A stretch of 58,223 nucleotides of DNA from Parvularcula dongshanensis (GCF_014199615.1 NZ_JACHOB010000008.1:1-58223); one strand, 5' to 3'; positions 27,448-36,881 are shown, numbered from the stretch's first letter. Made by a program: numbers and translations. Notes: generated by a model not told the origin, from the sequence alone.

Positions 27448-27963
27448 ATGACGGTGATTGCAGACGGACCGGTTTCGTCGCCGAGGCCGAAGCCTTTGAC
27501 GCCTGACCGGTACGAACGGGCGCTCGCTTACCTCAGCGTCCTCATGCTCGTCGCCGTCCTCGCGGCCATCGTGCGCGGCGCGCCGGAATGGTCGCGCGTC
27601 CCTCCCTTCGTCTGGCTTCACCTCGCGACCATCTCGGTCGCCCTGGCGCTGACGCCGATCCTGCTCCTGCGCGTGCGCGGCACGCGACAGCACAGGCGGC
27701 TCGGTTGGATCTGGGCGGCGGCGATGGCCGGGACCGCCGCCTCGACCTTCTTCATCCGCAGTCACGACGGCCGGTTCAGCGTGATCCACATCCTCTCGGT
27801 CGGAACGCTGATCACGATTCCCGCCCTCGTCGTCGCGGCGCGCAGGCACCGCGTCGCCTCGCACCGCACCTCGGTCAGAGCGACGGTGACCGGCGCGCTC
27901 CTGATCGCGGGCTTCTTCACCTTCCCCTTCGGCCGCATGCTCGGCCGCTGGCTGTTCGGCTAA
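27448..27963 (+). CDS. DUF2306-type membrane protein
   Basis: A 171-residue protein with four hydrophobic segments (about 30-48, 62-80, 90-108 and 140-160). The pattern WLHLATISVALALTPILLL with RQHRRLGWIW and FFIRSHDGRFSVIHILSVGT fits the DUF2306 family, which has conserved His residues within the membrane. Function unknown; a heme or cytochrome-like role has been suggested for related folds. The ATG at 27448 is preferred over an upstream in-frame start because GGGAG precedes it. Confidence 0.75.
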   Translation: MTVIADGPVSSPRPKPLTPDRYERALAYLSVLMLVAVLAAIVRGAPEWSRVPPFVWLHLATISVALALTPILLLRVRGTRQHRRLGWIWAAAMAGTAASTFFIRSHDGRFSVIHILSVGTLITIPALVVAARRHRVASHRTSVRATVTGALLIAGFFTFPFGRMLGRWLFG

Positions 27964-27971
27964 GGAAGGGT

Positions 27972-28448
27972 TCAGCTCGCCGCTTCGCCGCGATAGGCCG
28001 CCTCGAGCCCGGCGATGTCGATCTTACCCATCGACAGCATCGCGTCGAAGGCGCGCTTGCGGCCGCCGGGGTCCTCGCCGCTCAGAAGGGCAGGCAAGCG
28101 GCGCGGCACGATCTGCCAGGACACGCCCCACCGGTCCTTGAGCCAGCCGCACGCGTTCGGCGCGCCGCCATCGGCGATCAGCGCGTCCCACAGACGGTCG
28201 GTCTCGGCCTGAGCCTCCGTATAGACGCTGATCGACGCCGCCTCCGTCAGCTTGAAGTCCTTACCGCCGTTCAGGATCGCGTAGGGCGTCCCCGCGAGGC
28301 GGAAGCTCACCATCGCGGCGTCCTTTCCGTCCGGCCGGAACACGCCGTCGATGCCGCTGTCCGGCAAGAGCGACACGTAGAACTCCGCAGCCGCCTCGCC
28401 GTCCTTCTCGAACCAGAGGCAGGTATGCACCTTGTGAGCGTCGGTCAC
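27972..28448 (-). CDS. VOC-family (PhnB-like) protein
   Basis: A 158-residue single-domain member of the vicinal oxygen chelate superfamily, PhnB/3-demethylubiquinone methyltransferase-like subgroup. Recognised by the opening VHTCLWFEKDGEAAAEFYVS, FRLAGTPYAILNGG and GWLKDRWGVSWQIVP. Metal-ligand positions are not obvious, as in many of this subgroup. It is third in a TetR-SRPBCC-VOC operon. Confidence 0.9.
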   Translation of the reverse strand: MTDAHKVHTCLWFEKDGEAAAEFYVSLLPDSGIDGVFRPDGKDAAMVSFRLAGTPYAILNGGKDFKLTEAASISVYTEAQAETDRLWDALIADGGAPNACGWLKDRWGVSWQIVPRRLPALLSGEDPGGRKRAFDAMLSMGKIDIAGLEAAYRGEAAS

Positions 28449-28472
28449 GGCTGATCCTCCTATCGATCTCGC

Positions 28473-28961
28473 TCAGGACGAAGTCTGGCTGGAGGCGAGG
28501 GCCTCGAGCTGATCGGCGGCGGCGTTCCAGCCCTGCTCGAACCCCATCGCCTCGTGCGCGGCCTTGTCTTCGGGCGTCGGGTGGGCGGCGCCCCAGATCA
28601 TCCGCGTGCCGTCGCCGGCGGCTTCGCTCAGCTCGACGAAGCCGGTCATGACGAAGGGCGGCTCGCTCGTCGCCCGGTCCGGGTCGCGCTCGAAGACGAG
28701 CCTTCGGCCCGCCTCGACGCCCGCATACCGGCCTTCGATCAGCATCCGCTCGCCGGCCGGCCCGTTCATGACTACGTCGAACGGCCCGCCAGGCCTCACG
28801 TCCAGCGTCGCCTCGGACACGAACCAGGGCTTGGGGCAGTACCATTGCTTCAGAAGCTCGGGCTCCGTCCAGCAGCGCCACACGACCGAGGGCGGCGCGC
28901 TCAGCGTTCGGTCGACGTGCAACGTGTTCGGATCGTCCAGCATCTCCTGCGTCGTCTTCAT
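28473..28961 (-). CDS. SRPBCC (AHSA1-like) family protein
   Basis: A 162-residue START-fold protein. The opening VDRTLSAPPSVVWRCWTEPE, then WYCPKPWFVSEATLDVRPGG and FVELSEAAGDGTRMIW, are typical of AHSA1/polyketide-cyclase-like ligand-binding proteins. These bind hydrophobic ligands, and many occur next to ArsR or TetR regulators as here. The start overlaps the TetR stop by 4 nt (ATGA). Confidence 0.9.
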   Translation of the reverse strand: MKTTQEMLDDPNTLHVDRTLSAPPSVVWRCWTEPELLKQWYCPKPWFVSEATLDVRPGGPFDVVMNGPAGERMLIEGRYAGVEAGRRLVFERDPDRATSEPPFVMTGFVELSEAAGDGTRMIWGAAHPTPEDKAAHEAMGFEQGWNAAADQLEALASSQTSS

Positions 28962-29584
28962 GGCGCGCTCCTTTCGGCGCTAGGGGTGAAGAGGGTGGTC
29001 AGGTACTGGCGAAGGTGCCCGATGCCCTCGCGCACGGGCGCTGCGTCGCCTTCGGCCTTGGCGAGGATGAAGGCACCTTGAAGGACGGCCTGCGTGTGCC
29101 GAGCCAGGCTCTGTGCAGTGACGCTGTGGGGCACTCCGGCATCGGCCAACGCCTGGGCGATGTCGCTCTCCAACGTCGCCGCGTGGCCGAGGATGCTCTC
29201 CGCGCAGGCCGCCCTGATCGCGTCCTCGCCGTGGGCTTCCTGCACCAGCGTGCCCGCGAGGCAGGTGAACTCCGAAACCGCGCCCGCCAGCAGATCCTCG
29301 CGAAGGTCGAGATAGGCGAACACCCGGTCCGCCGCGCGCTCGTGCAGATGGTAGTCGGCCTCGCGGAAGAGCGCCCCCGTCACCGCCGACCAGTTCTTCG
29401 CCGCCTCGACGGCGAGTTCGTCCTTGCTGGCGAAGTGGTGGAAGAACGCGCCCTTCGACACGCCCGCCTCGCGACAGAGGTCGTTGACGCTCGTCGCCGC
29501 GTAGCCGCGTTCGCGGATGAGGCGGGTGGCGGCGCCGAGAAGGGCGCTTCGGGCGTCGGGCGGGGAGGGCAGGGTGCTCGTCAC
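28958..29584 (-). CDS. TetR-family transcriptional regulator
   Basis: A 208-residue TetR regulator. Residues 8-55 hold the helix-turn-helix (AATRLIRERGYAATSVNDLC then AGVSKGAFFHHFASKDELA); the rest is a helical ligand domain of the TetR_C type. I place the start at the GTG at 29584 because the N-terminal arm then has normal length; the upstream in-frame extension would cross the operator. It heads the SRPBCC-VOC operon and should autoregulate through the palindrome at 29596. Confidence 0.9.
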   Translation of the reverse strand: MTSTLPSPPDARSALLGAATRLIRERGYAATSVNDLCREAGVSKGAFFHHFASKDELAVEAAKNWSAVTGALFREADYHLHERAADRVFAYLDLREDLLAGAVSEFTCLAGTLVQEAHGEDAIRAACAESILGHAATLESDIAQALADAGVPHSVTAQSLARHTQAVLQGAFILAKAEGDAAPVREGIGHLRQYLTTLFTPSAERSAP

Positions 29585-29595
29585 CGAACCAACAT

Positions 29596-29609
29596 ACCGA
29601 CCGGTCGGT
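29596..29609. promoter_or_regulatory. TetR operator
   Basis: The perfect palindrome ACCGACCGGTCGGT, with partly symmetric CAT/CTGT flanks, starts 12 nt upstream of the TetR GTG. The core matches a widespread TetR-type operator (ACCGACCGGTCGGT). Binding here would block initiation of the TetR-SRPBCC-VOC operon. Confidence 0.75.
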
Positions 29610-29720
29610 CTGTACGCTAGCGCGCTTGGCAGCGCCGATCCGGGCAGCAAGAGGATCGTTGGTCCCCTTCCGTGGGAAAGCCGTTTGCACCGTCCCCGCC
29701 GAACCTCTACGCCTAGAGCT

Positions 29721-31773
<2,053 letters not shown>

Positions 31774-31779
31774 ACCTCC

Positions 31780-32331
31780 ATGTCCCGCTACCTTCTGATC
31801 GCCGTCGCCACTGCGGCTATAACGGGCCTGCTCAGCTGGCTGCTCGGTAGAAGCAAACCTGCGGAGCAGACCGCCACAACGGGGCGGATCACGCCGACGA
31901 AGTGGATCGCGTGGGCCACCGTCTTTGGCGGTGTGGTCATGGCAGCTGGCGGTATCGCGCTGATTGTGATGACAGTTCGAGATGGGGCGGCGGGCGTCGG
32001 CTTGGGCATCGGCCTGGCCCTCATGGGCTTGGCAATCGGTGGGTTCATGCTTCCGTCGCTTGGTAGATGGCACGACGTAACTTAAGACGAGGACGGCCTA
32101 ACCGGACCTTGCAAGACGTTCGGGCCGACGTTGGGTCGCGAGAGAACGACGATCGCTTGGGCCGACATCATTCGGACCGGCGAAACCATCACGCAGTACC
32201 AATATGTCGAAGCGGGCGACGGACGGCGCATCTATTAGAGCGCCTACTACAACGGCCGGTTCGCGTTCGAGCGTAGACTTCTCGAATGTAGCCCTCAGCT
32301 TGCCGACGTATCGGCGCAGACTGCGAAGTAA
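31780..32331 (+). pseudogene. Decayed copy of the downstream two-helix membrane protein
   Basis: One frame of 183 codons runs from ATG 31780 to TAA 32329-32331 and aligns end to end with the intact 180-residue protein at 32477. It is broken by TAA at 32083-32085 and TAG at 32236-32238. In the intact copy both positions are Trp (VWDADG and VYWSRYY, against T-stop-DEDG and IY-stop-SAYY). Membrane segments fall near 2-20, 40-65 and 70-90. Alone, the first part would be a 101-residue membrane protein. No frameshift is seen, so decay is recent or the shortened protein is tolerated. Confidence 0.75.
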
Positions 32332-32370
32332 TGCCGACGTAGGGCGGTCGGGGTCACGCGGCAGCGTTCT

Positions 32371-32452
32371 GCACTGCAACGCGAACGCGATGACGATCGG
32401 GATGGACGCGCTGGTCCTGCGGGTAGCGGACCGCAACAGACTCCTTCGTTAG
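32371..32452 (+). pseudogene. Remnant of a STAS-like gene
   Basis: Bases 32379-32416 match 33241-33278 of the intact STAS-like gene at 36 of 38 positions and encode NANAMTIGMDALV against NANAMTIGLDALV. The frame continues briefly and stops at 32452. With the preceding pseudogene this shows the two-gene module was duplicated in tandem and the first copy has decayed. Confidence 0.7.
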
Positions 32453-32476
32453 GGCTTGGCTTGCAGAAGGTAGCGG

Positions 32477-33019
32477 ATGAGAGACTTCCTCCCCCTGTTC
32501 GCCGTCGGCCTTGGCGTCCCCCTGACGTTCGCCCTTCTGGACCGCGCCGCCCGGCGGGCGGGGCCGCTTGAGGCGTCGCCGACCAGCGGGCGGATCGGGC
32601 CGGGGCGGGCGGCGATCGTCTTGCTATCCGTATGCACCGTGGCCTTCTGCATCGGCGGCTTTGTCGGGACCGTGTATGGTCTGGTCAGCGGAGATTACCT
32701 CTTGGCCGGTACGTCGGTTTTCATTCTTTCGCTCGGACTCGGATCATTCTGGGGCACCTTGATGATGATGTCCCCCGGCGCCCACATAGTCTGGGACGCA
32801 GACGGCGTACGCGGACCGGCGAAGGCGTGGTCCCTTAGCCGCGTGCCAGAGCAGGCGATCATCCCTTGGACCGCTATCGTCCACCTCGAAGAGCAGGACA
32901 ACGGCACCTGCTACGTCCAGACGGCGAACGGCACGCGGGTCTATTGGAGCCGATACTACGCCGGTTACGACGTCTTCGAAGGGGCACTGCTGGCGCGGCG
33001 CCCTGAGCTTCGGGCGTAG
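32477..33019 (+). CDS. Membrane protein of unknown function (intact paralogue)
   Basis: A 180-residue protein with three hydrophobic segments (about 3-20, 45-70 and 75-95) and a soluble C-terminal half (HIVWDADGVRGPAKAW to GYDVFEGALLARR) that looks like a small beta-rich PH-like domain. It is the intact paralogue of the pseudogene at 31780. I do not recognise the family with certainty. It is followed by a large inverted repeat. Confidence 0.7.
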   Translation: MRDFLPLFAVGLGVPLTFALLDRAARRAGPLEASPTSGRIGPGRAAIVLLSVCTVAFCIGGFVGTVYGLVSGDYLLAGTSVFILSLGLGSFWGTLMMMSPGAHIVWDADGVRGPAKAWSLSRVPEQAIIPWTAIVHLEEQDNGTCYVQTANGTRVYWSRYYAGYDVFEGALLARRPELRA

Positions 33020-33129
33020 GGCGGCTTGCGAAGCGTGCCGCCAAGGCGACCGAAGGGCGCCCCCTTTCTCCGCTCAAGGGTGCCCGCTGACGCGGTCATC
33101 GGCGGCACGCTTCGCGAGCCGCCCTACGC
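33014..33129. repeat. Large imperfect palindrome, REP/MITE-like
   Basis: Two 29-nt arms, 33014-33042 and 33101-33129, are reverse complements at 28 of 29 positions and flank a 58-nt centre. The arm begins GCGTAGGGCGGC and overlaps the stop of the membrane protein. A partial sequence GTAGGGCGGTC also follows the decayed copy near 32339. It can act as a transcription terminator and looks like a small repetitive element. Confidence 0.75.
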
Positions 33130-33179
33130 ACCCGCCCCACCCATCCCCACATCCTTCCCGTAACCAAGGGAAGGCCGCC

Positions 33180-33557
33180 ATGCTCAACGTCGAGACCACC
33201 GCCCCGAACCGGCTGCACCTGAACCTGAAGGGGCGGATGGACGCGAACGCGATGACGATCGGGCTCGACGCGCTGGTCGAGCAGGCGGCGCAGATGGAGA
33301 ACGCCCGCGTGCTCTACACCGTGGAGGGCGACTTCGAGGTGCCGACCCCCGGCGCGCTCCTGATCGAGCTGCCCCGCCTGCCGCGCCTCTTCGCGCTCCT
33401 GCACCGCTTCGAGCGCTGCGCCGTCGTCGCGCCGCAAGCCTGGGTCCGCCAGGTCGCCGAGGCCGAGGGCCACCTCCTGCCGGGCCTCGAGATCAAGGCG
33501 TTCACGCCCGACGACCGCGAAGCTGCCGAGCGCTGGCTCGAAGCGTCGGACGGGTAG
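33180..33557 (+). CDS. STAS/SpoIIAA-like protein
   Basis: A 125-residue protein of the SpoIIAA-like (STAS/SEC14) group. Features are an N-terminal beta strand with RLHLNLKGRMDANAMTIGLD, VLYTVEGDFEVPTPGALLIE, a hydrophobic FALLHRFERCAVVA and the C-terminal KAFTPDDREAAERWL. Members are small cytoplasmic proteins, possibly lipid or nucleotide binding. AAGGAAGGCCGCC precedes the ATG. A fragment of a second copy lies at 32371. Confidence 0.82.
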   Translation: MLNVETTAPNRLHLNLKGRMDANAMTIGLDALVEQAAQMENARVLYTVEGDFEVPTPGALLIELPRLPRLFALLHRFERCAVVAPQAWVRQVAEAEGHLLPGLEIKAFTPDDREAAERWLEASDG

Positions 33558-33558
33558 G

Positions 33559-33584
33559 GTGGATCGAGCGAAGCGGATCCACCG
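33559..33584 (+). terminator. Repeat-type hairpin after the STAS-like gene
   Basis: GGTGGATC pairs with GATCCACC over GAGCGAAGCG, right after the TAG stop. It has the GTAGGGTGGATC look of dispersed bacterial palindromes and may end transcription. Confidence 0.55.
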
Positions 33585-33647
33585 AGGGTCGCGGCGGCAT
33601 CACGCGACCCCCTACGATCCATCGCCTCTTCGTCGTAAGACCGGCCC

Positions 33648-34007
33648 ATGACCCGCGCCGTCTCTTCGCCCCCCGCCGGTTGGCAACTCGGACGCCAAGG
33701 AACAGGCTACGAGAAGCGCCTGCTCGCGAGGGGGCGCTGGCCACTCCCCTTCGATGTGTGGCTGCTGCGCTATCGTCCGGGCGCCGGCGTTCCGACCCAT
33801 ACGGATCCCGTTCCCGGAAAGCGGCACTACCGCCTCAACGTCCTGTTGCGACGGGCGGAAGGGGGCGTCTTTCATTGCGAACGGACGCTCTGGCGGCGGG
33901 GGCGCGTCGTTCTCTTCCGGCCCGACCAGTCGCTGCATCGGGTGACGCCCGTCACGCATGGCACCCGTTACGTTCTCAGCGTCGGCTGGGTTCTTTCGGC
34001 CGGCTGA
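33648..34007 (+). CDS. 2OG-Fe(II) oxygenase-like protein
   Basis: A 119-residue protein of the small Fe(II)/2-oxoglutarate dioxygenase group related to aspartyl/asparaginyl hydroxylases. The iron-binding H-x-D is in VPTHTDPVPG, the distal His in QSLHRVTPVTHGTRYVLSVG with the Arg that would hold 2-oxoglutarate, and strands VWLLRYRPGAG and YRLNVLLRRAEGG frame the barrel. It is short but appears complete. Substrate unknown. Confidence 0.75.
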   Translation: MTRAVSSPPAGWQLGRQGTGYEKRLLARGRWPLPFDVWLLRYRPGAGVPTHTDPVPGKRHYRLNVLLRRAEGGVFHCERTLWRRGRVVLFRPDQSLHRVTPVTHGTRYVLSVGWVLSAG

Positions 34008-34104
34008 CACGCTGCGACTGCGCAACGCGCTCAAGCGCCGCGATGATCCATGTTAAACCCTCCGGCGCGGCCGGGGGAGGCCGCGTCACCTGAAGGACCG
34101 GCCC

Positions 34105-34512
34105 ATGAGAGCCTCCATCATCGCGGCGAGCCTCGCCGCGCTCACCATCGCAACCACCGCCGCCGCCGACCACCACAAGGAGATGGCGAACGCGCCTTCG
34201 GCTAGCGAGCTCACCGGGGCCTGGACCGACGGCGACGGCACGCTGAACCTGATGCCGGGCGGCCACTTCGCCGCCGTCTATGGCGACCGGTTCGTCATCG
34301 GCATGGGCACCTACGAGGTCTCGGACGGCGAGATCACCGTCACTGATAGGGACGGCTTCAACCCCTGCGGCGATCCGGCGACCTACGCCTACGAGTTGGG
34401 CGACAACGAGGTCACCTTCACCGTCGTCGGGGAGGATACCTGCGAGGGCCGCAAGGAGGTCGTGGACGGCAAGACCTGGACCAAGGCCCAGATGCCGGAC
34501 ATGGACAGCTGA
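34105..34512 (+). CDS. Exported hypothetical protein
   Basis: A 135-residue protein with signal peptide (residues 1-21, ending TTAAA) and a compact acidic mature part containing one Cys pair (NPCGDP and EDTCEGR). The GTLNLMPGGHFAAVYGDRF then GTYEVSDGEITVTD pattern suggests a small beta-barrel such as a lipocalin-like domain. No family recognised. GGACCGGCCC precedes the ATG. Confidence 0.7.
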   Translation: MRASIIAASLAALTIATTAAADHHKEMANAPSASELTGAWTDGDGTLNLMPGGHFAAVYGDRFVIGMGTYEVSDGEITVTDRDGFNPCGDPATYAYELGDNEVTFTVVGEDTCEGRKEVVDGKTWTKAQMPDMDS

Positions 34513-34571
34513 CCACGGGGCGGCGGGGGGCACCTTACCCCCGCGCGGGCGCCCAGCCTTACCCTCGCGCC

Positions 34572-34859
34572 ATGCCGAGAACCCTCAAACCCCCCGCGAG
34601 CCCCTACACCGCCCTGATCCGCGCCCGCGCGCGGCGAGAGCAGGTCCGCCTCCTGGACGAGCTTCGCCGGGAGCGGGAGAAGGCCGACTACGCCCGCACC
34701 GTCGCCGACAGGCGGGCGGAGCACGCGAAGAAGCAGCGCATCGCCAAGATCGTCGCCCGCGCGGAGGCGGGCGGCTACGGCCAGCGCCCCCGCACCCCGG
34801 CCGAAGACCACGTGCGGACGAAGATCGACGAAAGCTGGATGGACAAGCACGCCTGGTAA
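34572..34859 (+). CDS. Small basic helical hypothetical protein
   Basis: A 95-residue very basic protein (RARARREQVRLLDELRRERE, then HAKKQRIAKIVARAEAGG) that would form one long charged helix, perhaps a coiled coil or nucleic-acid-binding segment. No family recognised. It is followed by the palindromic repeat cluster that the mobile element has entered. Confidence 0.5.
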   Translation: MPRTLKPPASPYTALIRARARREQVRLLDELRREREKADYARTVADRRAEHAKKQRIAKIVARAEAGGYGQRPRTPAEDHVRTKIDESWMDKHAW

Positions 34860-34887
34860 CGGAGGTGCGACGCCGCCGCCCGCTTTC

Positions 34888-35006
34888 ACCTCTCCCTCTG
34901 GGAGAGGTCCAAATCTTCGATTTGGGGTGAGGGCTATCGAGGTTAGCGCTTAGTAGCTCTGCCGCTGGCCCTCACCCGAAGCCGCTGACGCGCCTTCGAC
35001 CTCTCC
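34888..35006. repeat. Nested palindromic host repeat, left part (split by insertion)
   Basis: Hairpins lie side by side: ACCTCTCCC/GGGAGAGGT at 34888-34908, CCAAATC/GATTTGG at 34909-34925, and GGTGAGGG at 34926-34933 pairing with CCCTCACC at 34969-34976. The last motif ACCTCTCC at 34999-35006 is cut off here and resumes at 37991-38010 as ACCTCTCCC/GGGAGAGGT. Removing the mobile element restores an approximately 130-bp unit with a hairpin at each end. Confidence 0.75.
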
Positions 35007-35029
35007 GGCCTTATGTAGCAAGAGCACCA
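35005..35029 (+). repeat. Left terminal inverted repeat of the IS1595-type element
   Basis: CCGGCCTTATGTA followed by GCAAGAGCACCA. It pairs with the right end at 22 of 25 positions. Confidence 0.88.
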
Positions 35030-35039
35030 AGCGCAGAGG

Positions 35040-35062
35040 CCCGGAAACGCTTACGTTTCGGG
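35040..35062 (+). promoter_or_regulatory. Hairpin at the ribosome-binding position of the first element gene
   Basis: CCCGGAAACG and CGTTTCGGG form a 9-bp stem with one bulged G and a CTTA loop, ending one base before the ATG at 35064. In several insertion sequences such terminal hairpins limit translation from outside transcripts; that role is inferred here. Confidence 0.5.
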
Positions 35063-35063
35063 C

Positions 35064-35543
35064 ATGGAACATACCTACACGATCAGTGGACTGCTAGAGC
35101 ACCGGGCGCAAGTCGCGGGCGAGGTCGAGTTCTACCGGCACAAAGCGGCTCACGCTGCGGAGTTGCTGGGCGCGGTCGATCAAGTGTTGCGCTCGCTTGG
35201 CTACGAAGGCTCGGACATCACGGCACCGCCGAAGCGCGTACAGGCGGCAGGCCTGTTCCGGCGAGGCGAGTTGTCCCGGACGATTATGGCGACGCTCAGA
35301 GAGGCCCCGGAAGGCGTCACCGTGGACGGGATAGCTCGGCTGATCTGCCGCGAGCGAGGTTGGGACACTGACGACGCCAAGTGGATGACGGCGCTGCGGG
35401 CGAAGATCGGTCGTGCCCTCAGCAAGAAGAGGGCAAAGGGGCAAGTGACCAGCGAGGAAAGGGCGGGCACTTGGTACTGGTGTGTCGCGCCGGTGACGGG
35501 GCGCCCGGAGGCACCCCGCCTGCTAGCGGGCGCAGCCGGCTAG
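35064..35543 (+). CDS. Passenger protein with predicted winged-helix domain
   Basis: A 159-residue protein. Residues 1-50 form a coiled-coil-like helix (MEHTYTISGLLEHRAQVAGE onward). Residues 70-140 read as a winged helix: LSRTIMATLREAPEGVTVDG, IARLICRERGW, then a basic IGRALSKKRAKGQVTS wing. This arrangement occurs in uncharacterised alphaproteobacterial proteins I have seen as short hypothetical genes; the function is unknown. It lies at the left end of the mobile element and may be regulatory. The ATG sits under a hairpin with no clear Shine-Dalgarno. Confidence 0.65.
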   Translation: MEHTYTISGLLEHRAQVAGEVEFYRHKAAHAAELLGAVDQVLRSLGYEGSDITAPPKRVQAAGLFRRGELSRTIMATLREAPEGVTVDGIARLICRERGWDTDDAKWMTALRAKIGRALSKKRAKGQVTSEERAGTWYWCVAPVTGRPEAPRLLAGAAG

Positions 35544-35553
35544 CGACCTGCTC

Positions 35554-35661
35554 TTACTTGCAGGGCTTGGGTTTTGACCGCGTATGGGTCTTCACCCGTA
35601 CGGTCTTCGGTCCCGGTTTAGGGGTGGTCCGCACAACGCGGGTCTTGGTCTTACAAGCCAT
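35554..35661 (-). CDS. 35-residue Lys/Arg/Thr/Pro-rich peptide
   Basis: A short gene with a strong ribosome site (GAAGGAG, 8 nt before the ATG at 35661). The product begins MACKTKTRVVRTTPKPGPKT and ends in KPKPCK, with alternating basic residues, five Pro and a Cys near each end. It has no hydrophobic segment. Such composition suggests nucleic-acid or polyanion binding. It lies between the first passenger gene and the transposase, in the same direction as the transposase. No family recognised. Confidence 0.55.
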   Translation of the reverse strand: MACKTKTRVVRTTPKPGPKTVRVKTHTRSKPKPCK

Positions 35662-35903
35662 GATGCTGGCTCCTTCACAGAGCGTGCACCGCTTGACGCT
35701 AAGCTTGACGGGTCACATAGGAGCCCGGCATTATGGCGCTCTGATCGGCAGCGATGCACTGATTTGGCCGATCACCGTGGCCCGGGTAGTTGGCGCTCCC
35801 GGGCCACAGCTTTGTCTCCCCTCAACTACACGGGCGTCGGACTAGAGTGCAAGTTTGTACTCTTTTCGTTCACGCACATCCTGATTTTGAGTCGATCCGA
35901 CTC

Positions 35904-36869
35904 CTACGCTGCCCGCTGCCAGTACCCAGCCCACTGGCGGCTGACGGGTGACGCCATGGCGAGCCCAGCGAGGCGACCTGCGAGCTTGCCGTTCGGCTCG
36001 CGGCGGTGATCCTCTAGCCACGCTGCATGGCCTGCGTACTGGTGCAGGTATTGCGGGCTGACGTGGTGGTGCTGGCCGCCGATCATCCGGCGCAGACGCG
36101 AGAAGAAGCTTTCCGCCTGGTTTGTGCAGGCCCCGGCGATGCTGTAGCCCTCGCGGTGATCGATCCGGGCCATGGGGAAGGCCGCTTCCAGCGCGTCCCA
36201 ATGGCCCGCTTCGTCTGCGTGAAGCTCAGAGCCCGGCGCGATCCGCGCGGCGGCGAAGGGCACGCCTTCGGCTTCCGTGCGGGTGACGGTCGTGATCGTT
36301 CGACCTTGCTTCTCGCGAACAGCGATGACGACGCGGCGCTTGCCGGTCTGGTGCTTCGCGAGGCGGCGGTCGATCCGATCCTCGCGACGGTTCGCCTGAC
36401 GGATCTTGCCGCCGACGTAGCAGCCGTCAATCTCGACCGCGCCGCGAAGGATCATTGCGCGTGTCTCGCCAGACATGGCCTCGCGGACCTTGTGCGCCAG
36501 GACGAACGCGGTCTTGTACTGCACGTCGAGGTCACGGCTGAGCTGCACCGTGCTCAGGCCCTTGGCACCGTTCACGATGAGTAGGATGCCCGCCAGCAGG
36601 TCCGTGAAGGCGAGCTTACGGCTCGCGAAGATCGTGCCCGACGTGACGGAGAACTGGTGACGGCAGACAGCCTCGCGGCACTTGAACTTGCGGCGCGTCG
36701 TGATGCTGTAAGCGTAGAGCGAGCCGCAGCGGGGGCACACGGGCGCGCCGTCCGTCTCAGGCCAACGGACCTTGCAGAAGGTCTCATACGCCTTCTCCTC
36801 ACCGGCTTTGTAAATCGTGGCGAGGCTCAGCGTGCGGGACTTTGCGGAGAGAAGGAAGTGCTGCGCCAT
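35904..36869 (-). CDS. IS1595-family transposase
   Basis: A 321-residue transposase with an N-terminal zinc ribbon (Cys45, Cys48, Cys64, Cys69) followed by the ISXO2-like catalytic domain. Likely catalytic residues are Asp148 (AVEIDGCYVGGK), Asp219 (LHADEAGHW) and the Asn250/Glu253 region (CTNQAESFFSRLRRM), with the family motif GGQHHHVSPQYLHQYAGHAA near 265-284. The frame is complete and looks active. It is divergent from the DUF6471 gene, sharing the operator array between them. Confidence 0.95.
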   Translation of the reverse strand: MAQHFLLSAKSRTLSLATIYKAGEEKAYETFCKVRWPETDGAPVCPRCGSLYAYSITTRRKFKCREAVCRHQFSVTSGTIFASRKLAFTDLLAGILLIVNGAKGLSTVQLSRDLDVQYKTAFVLAHKVREAMSGETRAMILRGAVEIDGCYVGGKIRQANRREDRIDRRLAKHQTGKRRVVIAVREKQGRTITTVTRTEAEGVPFAAARIAPGSELHADEAGHWDALEAAFPMARIDHREGYSIAGACTNQAESFFSRLRRMIGGQHHHVSPQYLHQYAGHAAWLEDHRREPNGKLAGRLAGLAMASPVSRQWAGYWQRAA

Positions 36870-36881
36870 GGTATTGCCTAC

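Noticed and set aside
27254-27451. 65-codon frame between the NAGPA-type and DUF2306 genes
   Set aside because: No Shine-Dalgarno, odd composition, and it runs into the start of the next gene.
32083-32238. Recoding (stop-codon readthrough) in the decayed membrane protein
   Set aside because: Two different stops (TAA and TAG) are involved, with no recoding hairpin or tRNA nearby, and a partial decayed STAS gene follows; pseudogene decay fits better.
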